From contig JAGXNZ010000273.1 of NCBI GenBank assembly GCA_019894655.1, forward strand, positions 1 through 6,235: DNA of 6,235 nt, in the 5' to 3' direction. The position numbers and the translations under genes are program-made. The notes beneath the pieces were generated by a model. That model was not told the DNA's origin. It ran no database searches and saw only the letters and a list, made by a program, of their open reading frames with translations. How positions within the stretch are numbered: position 1 is the stretch's first letter; every line of letters starts with the position of its first letter. This DNA is from Promethearchaeota archaeon (GTDB lineage Archaea > Asgardarchaeota > Lokiarchaeia > Sigynarchaeales > SOKP01). Below are positions 1 through 5,657 of the stretch, one piece after another.

Positions 1-821
1 GTATTGCATTTTTACAATGCGTAGGTAGCAGAAATTTCAGAGAAGGAGGAAATAAATATTGTTCTCGAGTGTGCTGTATGTATGCTACCAAGCAGGCAAG
101 GCAGTATAAAGAAAAGCACCCAGAAGCCGATATCTATATATTTTACATGGATATTCGCGCGTTTGGAAAAGGCTATGAAGAATTTTACGAATCCGCAGCA
201 AGAGATTATGGTATTAATTATGTGAGAGGACGAATTGCTGAAGTAAGAGAAAATCCTCTTAATCACAATATAATTATAAGATCTGAAGATACATTACTCC
301 AGCAACCTATTGAATTAGAAGTCGAATTGTTTGTTCTTTCGACTGGTATTGAGCCTAGAGCCGACTCAGATTCCATTACTACCCTTTTAAGAATTCAAAA
401 GTCAGCTGATGGATTCTTTTTAGAAGCTCATCCTAAATTAAGACCGGTTGATACTTTAACCGAAGGAATTTTCATAGCAGGAGTTTCTCAGGGACCTAAA
501 GATATACCTGATTCCGTAGCTCAAGCGAAGGCTGCTGCCGCTAGCGCAATTGGACTAATGGCGAAAGGAGAAGTAGAAATCGAGCCATTCTTCGCTGTAG
601 TTCATGCTGATCGATGTTCTGGTTGTGGAATGTGTATTCAAAATTGCGCGTATGGCGCGATTGAGTATGTTGATGATAGAAGGTTTGGAACGATAGCTTC
701 AATTAACATAGCACTCTGTAAAGGATGTGGTGCGTGCTCTGGTAATTGTAGAAGTTCAGCAATCGATATCATAGGTTTTTCTTCTGAACAATTACATTCA
801 ATGATAACTAAAAGGGAATAA
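1..821 (+). CDS. hdrA: Heterodisulfide reductase subunit A, HdrA (3' part, N-terminus outside window)
   Basis: This is the flavin subunit of cytoplasmic Hdr complexes, where FAD bifurcates electrons between ferredoxin and a disulfide-reducing branch. The frame is open from base 3, so the GTG at 69 is internal; 272 residues remain of a family usually about 650. In order they show: a cysteine set at fragment residues 6, 20, 24 and 25 (QCVGSR, then YCSRVCC), which in HdrA structures holds a [4Fe-4S] cluster in the thioredoxin-reductase-like domain; the end of the FAD domain (about 107-180, including GIFIAGVSQGPKDIPDSVAQ); and two ferredoxin motifs, Cys205/208/211/215 and Cys239/242/245/249. The N-terminal part, with the flavin-binding glycine motif, lies off the window. 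The stop is one base before the next ATG, so it is translated with the MvhD-like linker. Family assignment is very secure. Which disulfide is reduced cannot be told. Confidence 0.95.
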   Translation, partial: IAFLQCVGSRNFREGGNKYCSRVCCMYATKQARQYKEKHPEADIYIFYMDIRAFGKGYEEFYESAARDYGINYVRGRIAEVRENPLNHNIIIRSEDTLLQQPIELEVELFVLSTGIEPRADSDSITTLLRIQKSADGFFLEAHPKLRPVDTLTEGIFIAGVSQGPKDIPDSVAQAKAAAASAIGLMAKGEVEIEPFFAVVHADRCSGCGMCIQNCAYGAIEYVDDRRFGTIASINIALCKGCGACSGNCRSSAIDIIGFSSEQLHSMITKRE

Positions 822-822
822 A

Positions 823-1278
823 ATGACAGAACAAATTGTAGAGACAAAAAAAGAAGGAAATAAAGATTGGGAACCGAAAATTATTGCTTTTCTATGTAAT
901 TGGTGTTCTTACGCCGGAGCAGATTTAGCGGGTGTGAGTAGGATTCAATACCCACCAAACATTAGGATTGTGAGAGTTCCGTGCTCTGGAAGGATAAACG
1001 CTTATTTTATTATAAAAAGTTTAACTGATGGTTGGGATGGGATTCTCATTTCTGGATGTCATCCAGGGGATTGTCACTATATTAGCGGAAACTTGGTTGC
1101 TCGAAGGAGATTTGCGATATTAAAAGAACTTTTAGAATTTTTTGGCATCGAACCCGGGAGAGTTAACTTTATGTGGGCTTCTGCAGCTGAAGGCGAGCGT
1201 TTTGCGGTTCTTGTTAGGAAAGCGACAGAAATAGTTAAAAAATTGGGTCCAAACAAAAAATTTGAAAAGAAATGGTGA
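823..1278 (+). CDS. mvhD: MvhD/FlxD-like [2Fe-2S] electron-transfer subunit
   Basis: This small soluble linker passes electrons from a dehydrogenase or hydrogenase module into HdrA. The 151-residue protein carries the hallmark FLCNWCSYAGADLAG near its N-terminus, then VPCSGRI and GCHPGDCHY. The five conserved cysteines are Cys25, 28, 54, 79 and 84; the family uses such cysteines for one [2Fe-2S] cluster. Length is close to stand-alone MvhD, with about 16 extra charged residues at the N-terminus. The ATG lies one base after the hdrA stop, behind a weak AAGGGA site (812-817). The 3' end overlaps the longest possible frame of the next gene. All positions where some methanogens use selenocysteine are ordinary Cys here. 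Because the following genes are Flx-like and not [NiFe]-hydrogenase genes, the name FlxD would fit equally well. Confidence 0.95.
   Translation: MTEQIVETKKEGNKDWEPKIIAFLCNWCSYAGADLAGVSRIQYPPNIRIVRVPCSGRINAYFIIKSLTDGWDGILISGCHPGDCHYISGNLVARRRFAILKELLEFFGIEPGRVNFMWASAAEGERFAVLVRKATEIVKKLGPNKKFEKKW
1274..1278 (+). promoter_or_regulatory. Ribosome-binding site GGTGA that selects the flxC start
   Basis: GGTGA matches the archaeal anti-Shine-Dalgarno complement (GGAGGTGATC) and lies five bases before the ATG at 1284. Its last three bases are also the mvhD stop codon TGA. The upstream ATG at 1272 would begin inside this site and has no site of its own, so 1284 is the preferred start. Confidence 0.65.
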
Positions 1279-1283
1279 AGAGT

Positions 1284-2303
1284 ATGGGACTAGAGACCGA
1301 AAATAAAGAAATTGAGACTAATCTAAGAGAAGTTACGAGAGGATTACTCAAAGACAACAAAGTGGATGTAATTATTGGCTATAAGAAAGGGACTTTACCC
1401 TTGCTCTCCCAACCGATTATAATCGATAGCGAAGAGGACGTCGATAAATTGATCTGGAATAATTTATGCTACATCAATTTAGCTAAGTATTTAGTACCCA
1501 GGGTTCCGAGGTTTGTAGATTCCGAAAAAGGCAACTTGAAAGTAGGAGTCGTATCTAAAGGGTGTGTAGGAAGAGCTTTAATTCACTTAGCATCAGAAAA
1601 TAAGATTAATTTAGATGAGATAAAGATTATTGGAATTCCATGTAATGGAGTTGTTAACAGACAACGTATTGAAATGGAGATTGGAGAGAAAGAAATTCTT
1701 GAGGTATCTGTATTAGGTAATAATGTAATTGTTAAGGGAAAAAACTTCGAAAAAGAATTTCCCTACGAAGAATACATGAATGAATTATGTAAAGGATGTA
1801 AAATTCGGAAACCACCTATCGTTTCTAAAGTGCCTGACTTATGCGTTGGCGAATGCGAAGAATATTCAAAAATTGTGGACGAATTTACCGATATTGAAGA
1901 GTTCGATTCAAAAACGGCCGAGGAAAAATGGGAACACATTTCAGAAGCGTTAAGCGTGTGTACCAGGTGTTACGCGTGTCGAGAAGCTTGTCCTATGTGC
2001 TACTGTAATCTTTGTTTTGTTGATCAAAATAAACCGGTTTGGTTCGGGAAAACAACCGATTTACCGGATATAATTGTTTATCACTTGATTCGGGCAATGC
2101 ACATGGCAGGAAGATGCGTTGCATGTGGTGCATGCTCGTTAGTTTGCCCTATGGGTATTAATTTAAATATTATTAATAGAAAGTTAGAAAAAATCGTTAA
2201 AGAACGATTCGATTTCACTTCAGGCCTCGATCCAGACGCGCTACCACCCATGGTAGATTTCAAGATGGAAGATGCCCAAGAATTTATGCTAGAAGAGGAT
2301 TAA
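1284..2303 (+). CDS. flxC: FlxC-like cysteine-rich iron-sulfur subunit
   Basis: This is a probable electron-relay subunit of an Flx-Hdr complex. From the ATG at 1284 it has 339 residues (343 from 1272). The first half has GCVGRA (Cys94), IPCNG (Cys120), CKGC (Cys169/172) and Cys187/191, a pattern reminiscent of F420-hydrogenase/dehydrogenase beta-type proteins that suggests a further cluster. The second half has two ferredoxin motifs: Cys226/229/232/236 followed by extra Cys239/241/244 (the string PMCYCNLC), and Cys278/281/284/288 ending CPMGI. No membrane segment is seen, so it is probably cytoplasmic. The C-terminus is acidic (EDAQEFMLEED). It sits between the MvhD linker and the HydB-like subunit, 16 bases from the latter. 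General iron-sulfur function is sure. The FlxC name rests on architecture and neighbours. An FrhB/FdhB-like role is the alternative, but I see no clear flavin motif. Confidence 0.82.
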   Translation: MGLETENKEIETNLREVTRGLLKDNKVDVIIGYKKGTLPLLSQPIIIDSEEDVDKLIWNNLCYINLAKYLVPRVPRFVDSEKGNLKVGVVSKGCVGRALIHLASENKINLDEIKIIGIPCNGVVNRQRIEMEIGEKEILEVSVLGNNVIVKGKNFEKEFPYEEYMNELCKGCKIRKPPIVSKVPDLCVGECEEYSKIVDEFTDIEEFDSKTAEEKWEHISEALSVCTRCYACREACPMCYCNLCFVDQNKPVWFGKTTDLPDIIVYHLIRAMHMAGRCVACGACSLVCPMGINLNIINRKLEKIVKERFDFTSGLDPDALPPMVDFKMEDAQEFMLEED

Positions 2304-2319
2304 AAGAAGTGGTTAAGTT

Positions 2320-3378
2320 ATGGTAGAAAAAATATTGAATAAAGATGACATAGGTAAGCTATATAACGAACTCGAAAAAGATTATAAATTTTACGCTCCT
2401 ACTAAAGAAAAAGGTAACATTTCCTTCAAGAAGATTTCTAGTGCGGAAGAAATCGAATTAGACTTTCTTAATTCAAAAGTTCCTCCTAAGGATGTATTGT
2501 TTCCACAAAAAGAGACTATTTTTGAATATAAATACGAAGGTAAAGACGTAATTATCGAGGAAAGGAAAGACTTAGAAGACAAGATTCTAATTTTCGGAGT
2601 TCGTCCTTGCGATGTCTATAGTTTTAAGCTGCTGGAGGATTTTTTTGCTTTCGGTAACTTTCAAGACGATGTATTTTTAAAAAAAAGAGAAAACGCAACA
2701 ATTATTGGACTCGGATGTAATACTCCTAGACAAACCTGTTTTTGTACGTCTGTAGGAGGACATCCGTTCCAGAAAGAAAGCACAGATGTGTTTTTGTCCG
2801 ATTTAGGAGAAAATTACCTTGTTGAAGCGATCAGCGATAAAGGAAAAAATCTTGTTTCCAAATTATCTTGGCTTTCTGACGCTAAAAAATCAGATATAGA
2901 AAAGTCAAAAGAATTGGCAAAACAGGCAGAAGAATCGTTTACAACCAAGTTTGACTTTGATTTAGTCACGAAGGTATTGGACGAGAATTTCGAGAATCCC
3001 GTCTGGCAAGAAATTAGCGAAAATTGTATCGGGTGCAGCTCTTGTACATTTCTTTGCCCTACATGTACCTGTTTTGACGTTATTGACGAAAACGACGAAT
3101 ACAATAACCGTGGAAGGCGTATAAGGATTTGGGATACATGTCAATCGTGTCTTTATACCCTTGAAACGAGTGGTCACAATCCTCGTCCTGCAAAAATTCA
3201 ACGGTGCCGAAATCGAATAATGCACAAGTTTAGCTATTATCCATCGAACTACGATTGTTTAGGGTGCGTAGGGTGCGGAAGATGCATTACCGCGTGTCCC
3301 GTTAACAACGAATTGAGAATTATAATAGATAAAATACTGGAAATTCAAGAAAAAAGCGGTGAGAAAGTTAGTGCCTAA
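2320..3378 (+). CDS. flxB: FlxB-like iron-sulfur subunit (sulfhydrogenase beta / AsrA-type)
   Basis: The 352-residue soluble protein is related to the HydB subunit of archaeal sulfhydrogenase and to anaerobic sulfite reductase subunit A. It is expected to carry electrons between the flavin reductase and the other iron-sulfur subunits. Family marks are GVRPCDVYSF (Cys97), then Cys133/140/142 in CNTPRQTCFC, and a first ferredoxin motif Cys236/239/242/246 continuing PTCTCFDV (Cys249/251). These are followed by RIWDTCQSC (Cys274/277), GHNPRP, and a C-terminal motif with five evenly placed cysteines at 313, 316, 319, 322 and 326 (ends GCGRCITACPV). Homologues usually show four there, so Cys313 looks extra. 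The ATG at 2320 follows the previous stop by 16 bases, with only a weak GTGGT site at 2309-2313. Its end overlaps flxA by eight bases. Family confidence is high; partner and direction are inferred. Confidence 0.88.
   Translation: MVEKILNKDDIGKLYNELEKDYKFYAPTKEKGNISFKKISSAEEIELDFLNSKVPPKDVLFPQKETIFEYKYEGKDVIIEERKDLEDKILIFGVRPCDVYSFKLLEDFFAFGNFQDDVFLKKRENATIIGLGCNTPRQTCFCTSVGGHPFQKESTDVFLSDLGENYLVEAISDKGKNLVSKLSWLSDAKKSDIEKSKELAKQAEESFTTKFDFDLVTKVLDENFENPVWQEISENCIGCSSCTFLCPTCTCFDVIDENDEYNNRGRRIRIWDTCQSCLYTLETSGHNPRPAKIQRCRNRIMHKFSYYPSNYDCLGCVGCGRCITACPVNNELRIIIDKILEIQEKSGEKVSA
3358..3363 (+). promoter_or_regulatory. Ribosome-binding site GGTGAG that selects the flxA GTG start
   Basis: GGTGAG lies seven bases before the GTG at 3371. 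The longer reading frame starts with a GTG at 3359 that is itself part of this site. Starting at 3371 gives MPNPYVPMLTKV, which resembles the NP-x-x-P beginning common in hydrogenase gamma-type reductases, so 3371 is preferred. Confidence 0.65.
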
Positions 3379-4210
3379 TCCATATGTTCCTATGCTTACA
3401 AAAGTTAAATCTGTGGCCTCAGAAAACGAGGTTAACGATATTAAAACCTTCGAACTTGAATTCATTAATGAAGAAGAATGTAAAGACTTCGATTATATTC
3501 CTGGCCAATTTGCCGAAATTAGCATAATAGGTAAAGGCGAGTGTCCAATTGGAATTGCCTCCTCCCCGACTGAAAAAGGTACGATAAAATTTACCATAAA
3601 AAAAATGGGAACCGTTTCCTCATCATTTCATAATTGTGATATCGGAGATACGATAGGCGTAAGAGGGCCTTTAGGAAACGGTTGGCCAATGGAAGAGCTA
3701 AAGGGAAAAAACATCGTTGTGATTGGAGGTGGATTTGCGTTTTCCACGCTACGATCACTTGTATTATATGTGCTAAATGATAAACATAGAAAAGATTACG
3801 GTGATATAACCGTGATTTATGGAAATCGAGATTCAGGCGAGGTTCTCTATCAAGATGTCCTGGAAGATTGGGAAAAACGAGACGATATTGAAATTGTTTT
3901 GACTATTGATCGCGAAGAAGAGGGATGGACTCGAAAAGTAGGTTTCGTTGCCGCTATAGTCAAGGAAGTTGCTCCTTCTCCAGATAATGCGGTTGCAATT
4001 ATTTGTGGACCACCTATTATGATAAGAACTGCCGTAGATGAGTTAGTTAAGATTGGTTGGAAAGACGAGCATATCCTTAATTCGTTAGAAATGCGCATGA
4101 AATGCGGAATCGGGAAATGTGGGAGATGTAATATTGGAGAGAAATTCGTGTGCATCGATGGACCAGTCTTCTCTTTAGCAGAACTAAAAAAAATGCCAAA
4201 CGAATATTAA
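3371..4210 (+). CDS. flxA: FlxA-like FAD/NAD(P)-binding oxidoreductase (hydrogenase gamma / PyrK type)
   Basis: This is the probable NAD(P)H entry or exit point of the Flx-Hdr complex. From the GTG at 3371 it has 279 residues, usual for this family. The ferredoxin-reductase-like layout is clear: an FAD-binding barrel with YIPGQFAEI and PIGIASSP (residues 59-66); a nucleotide-binding domain opening with GGGFAFSTLRS (from 119); CGPPIMI (from 212) near the nicotinamide site; and a C-terminal [2Fe-2S] motif Cys245-x4-Cys250-x2-Cys253-x7-Cys261. The stretch LEMRMKCGIGKCGRCNIG is typical. The gene overlaps the end of flxB by eight bases and is the last in the operon, followed by T-rich DNA. Preference for NADH or NADPH cannot be read from the motifs. 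Related proteins also serve sulfhydrogenase, anaerobic sulfite reductase and dihydroorotate dehydrogenase; the neighbours here favour Flx-Hdr. Confidence 0.9.
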   Translation: MPNPYVPMLTKVKSVASENEVNDIKTFELEFINEEECKDFDYIPGQFAEISIIGKGECPIGIASSPTEKGTIKFTIKKMGTVSSSFHNCDIGDTIGVRGPLGNGWPMEELKGKNIVVIGGGFAFSTLRSLVLYVLNDKHRKDYGDITVIYGNRDSGEVLYQDVLEDWEKRDDIEIVLTIDREEEGWTRKVGFVAAIVKEVAPSPDNAVAIICGPPIMIRTAVDELVKIGWKDEHILNSLEMRMKCGIGKCGRCNIGEKFVCIDGPVFSLAELKKMPNEY

Positions 4211-4233
4211 TCTTCTTTTAGTTAATTATTTTT
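4211..4233 (+). terminator. T-rich end of the hdrA-flx operon
   Basis: Directly after the flxA stop the sequence is T-rich, with runs at 4216-4219 and 4229-4233 and no convincing hairpin. Archaeal RNA polymerase can stop at such T-tracts. The runs are short, so this is a moderate call. The same stretch may also serve as the upstream element for the next gene. Confidence 0.35.
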
Positions 4234-4260
4234 ATTCCTCCTAATTTAATTACATAAAAT

Positions 4261-4881
4261 ATGATGATAAAGAATATTATTTTTGATTTGGGAAATGTCT
4301 TGCTTAAGTTCCATCCAAAAGAATTTCTCTTAAGATTTACAGATGATAATGAATACATTGATCAATTTGCTGCTAAGATATTTCGGAGTAAGTTATGGAT
4401 GGAATTGGATAGAGGTACAATCTCTTTAGAAAGTGCTAAAAATGATTTTATTTCTAAATATCCTAAAGAAGAAGCATTTCTTACTCTATTTTTTGATCAA
4501 TGGATGGAAATGTTAACCCCTATTGAGAAGAATGTTAAAATTCTAAAAGATCTACGCAATTTAGGATACCAAACATATATTTTATCTAATTTTATAAAGG
4601 AAACATATATATTTATTGAAAAGAAATATTCCATTTTTCCGTTATTTGATGGTCAAATCATTTCCGGATTCGAAAAGACAATTAAACCAGAAAAAGCGAT
4701 TTATGAACTTTTACTTAGTCGGTATAACTTACTTCCCGAAGAGAGTTTGCTTATTGATGATGTTTTATTTTTCTTAAAACCGGCTAAAAAACTCGGTATG
4801 AAAACCATATGGAATCGCCCTGAAACTGATTTAAGAGAAGAATTGAAAAAATACGATGTACTTCCTCAGACTATTAAATAA
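4261..4881 (+). CDS. HAD-superfamily phosphatase, YihX-like (FDLGNV subgroup)
   Basis: This 206-residue soluble protein has all four HAD signature regions. Motif I is FDLGNVL with nucleophile Asp9, motif II is ILSNF with Ser109, the conserved lysine is Lys142 in IKPEKAIYELL, and motif IV is IDD with Asp166/167 followed by AKKLGM. Between motifs I and II is a helical cap about 90 residues long, as in subfamily IA. Motif I has Gly where many HADs have the second Asp; the sugar-phosphate phosphatase YihX shares FDLGNV, so this is a subgroup trait and does not imply loss of activity. Substrate is unknown; a small phosphorylated metabolite is likely. It starts ATGATG, so the second ATG (4264) is possible. 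No ribosome-binding site is visible, which suggests a leaderless or very short-leader transcript. It shares no theme with the upstream redox genes. Confidence 0.85.
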   Translation: MMIKNIIFDLGNVLLKFHPKEFLLRFTDDNEYIDQFAAKIFRSKLWMELDRGTISLESAKNDFISKYPKEEAFLTLFFDQWMEMLTPIEKNVKILKDLRNLGYQTYILSNFIKETYIFIEKKYSIFPLFDGQIISGFEKTIKPEKAIYELLLSRYNLLPEESLLIDDVLFFLKPAKKLGMKTIWNRPETDLREELKKYDVLPQTIK

Positions 4882-4901
4882 TTTTTTAAGTAAATTTTTT
4901 T
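4882..4901 (+). terminator. Double T-tract after the HAD gene
   Basis: T6 at 4882-4887 and T7 at 4895-4901 follow the HAD stop codon immediately, separated by a purine-rich spacer. No stable stem precedes them. This fits archaeal T-tract termination and suggests the next gene is transcribed separately, though read-through cannot be excluded. Confidence 0.5.
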
Positions 4902-4954
4902 AAAATCAAAAGCATTAAGATTAATAGGCTTTAGTAAATCTTAAAAATCTCATA

Positions 4955-5584
4955 ATGATTGATAGCTGGCTTTCTAAGACTAAATTTAAAGACTTATATG
5001 AGAAAATTGTGAGGAAATATTTTCTCGGTAAAATTTCTGCTAATCAACTCACTTTAATTGGGCTAATTTTGGGAATTATAGGTTCGTTTTTAATATATCT
5101 TAGCAGTCTTTTAGAAAATCTTCTAATAGTTATGATTATACTCTCTGTAAGCATTATTTCAATTTCTTTCTTCTTGGATACTATAGACGGCTCGGTAGCA
5201 AGATACGAAGGTCCTACGATATTTGGTGGTATATTAGATATCTTTTGCGATCGATTAGTCGAGATATCAATAATAATTTCAATTGTTGCCACAGATTCTC
5301 TCAACCTAATATGGGCCGGAATATTTTCTTTAGCTGCTATTATACTTTGTATATCTATGTTTCTAATTGTAGGAGGTATAATTAAGAAAAACGGAGTAGA
5401 AAACAAATCTAAAGTTATTACATATCAGACTGGTTTAATGGAGCGTTCTGAGACTTTTCTTTTTTTCATAGCAATGATCATCTTAATTCCTTGGCGTTTG
5501 ATATTATTATGGATTTTTTCTGCCTTGGTGTTTATGACTGCTATATTAAGGTTGACAGAAGCATATAAATTATTTCAAGAATAG
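4955..5584 (+). CDS. CDP-alcohol phosphatidyltransferase family membrane enzyme
   Basis: This integral-membrane enzyme of the CDP-OH-P family swaps CMP of a CDP-activated lipid (in archaea, CDP-archaeol) for a polar alcohol, forming a phospholipid head group. The 209-residue length is usual. The catalytic motif is Asp75-x2-Asp78-Gly79-x2-Ala82-Arg83-x7-Gly91-x3-Asp95-x3-Asp99, with all four metal-binding aspartates present; the gap after Ala-Arg is seven residues where the textbook pattern has eight. An amphipathic N-terminus with ISANQLTLIG leads into about six hydrophobic segments (roughly 29-50, 54-74, 98-118, 120-143, 168-183 and 184-202). The alcohol acceptor (serine, glycerol phosphate, inositol phosphate or other) cannot be read from the sequence. 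The ATG at 4955 has no ribosome-binding site, and T-tracts flank the gene, so it looks monocistronic. Confidence 0.88.
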   Translation: MIDSWLSKTKFKDLYEKIVRKYFLGKISANQLTLIGLILGIIGSFLIYLSSLLENLLIVMIILSVSIISISFFLDTIDGSVARYEGPTIFGGILDIFCDRLVEISIIISIVATDSLNLIWAGIFSLAAIILCISMFLIVGGIIKKNGVENKSKVITYQTGLMERSETFLFFIAMIILIPWRLILLWIFSALVFMTAILRLTEAYKLFQE

Positions 5585-5603
5585 GTTTTACTACCTAATT
5601 TGC

Positions 5604-5610
5604 TTTTTTT
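5604..5610 (+). terminator. T7 tract after the phosphatidyltransferase gene
   Basis: A run of seven T lies 20 bases past the stop codon, preceded by no clear hairpin. It is a plausible archaeal T-tract terminator and separates this gene from the promoter-like element that follows. Confidence 0.5.
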
Positions 5611-5625
5611 AAGATATTATGAAAG

Positions 5626-5635
5626 TATTTTAAAA
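5626..5635 (+). promoter_or_regulatory. TATA-like box for a leaderless transcript
   Basis: TATTTTAAAA is centred about 27 bases before the ATG at 5658. Archaeal TATA boxes sit about 26-27 bases before the transcription start, so the start would fall on or next to the ATG, giving a leaderless mRNA. This agrees with the lack of any ribosome-binding site. In DNA this AT-rich such a match can occur by chance. Confidence 0.45.
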
Positions 5636-5657
5636 TGTAAGTCATATAATATCAATA

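Noticed and set aside
69..71. GTG as a possible hdrA start codon
   Set aside because: The frame is open to the window edge and encodes typical HdrA residues upstream (QCVGSR and YCSR), so this codon is internal.
645..752. Ferredoxin motifs of HdrA end in Cys-Ala and Cys-Arg, lacking the usual proline
   Set aside because: All eight ligand cysteines keep normal spacing, and non-proline residues after the fourth cysteine are, to my recollection, common in HdrA, so no loss of clusters is implied.
18..1278. Selenocysteine in HdrA or the MvhD-like protein, as in some methanogens
   Set aside because: All the relevant positions are TGT or TGC codons, there is no in-frame TGA, and no SECIS-like element was noticed.
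3545..3568. FAD motif of the FlxA-like protein has no arginine (PIGIASSP)
   Set aside because: Hydrogenase gamma and related reductases commonly show P-I-x-I-A-S here, so it is a family trait.
2391..4155. Long minus-strand open frames opposite the flxB and flxA genes
   Set aside because: They lie wholly against strongly supported plus-strand genes, give serine/isoleucine-rich shadow sequences with no motifs, and lack start signals.
4285..4299. HAD motif I lacks the second aspartate (FDLGNV), hinting at an inactive enzyme
   Set aside because: The active phosphatase YihX has the same FDLGNV string, and all other catalytic positions are present.
5643..5652. CATATAATAT as an alternative TATA box for the last gene
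   Set aside because: It is too close to the ATG; transcription would begin inside the gene with no suitable start codon nearby. The box at 5626-5635 has the right spacing.
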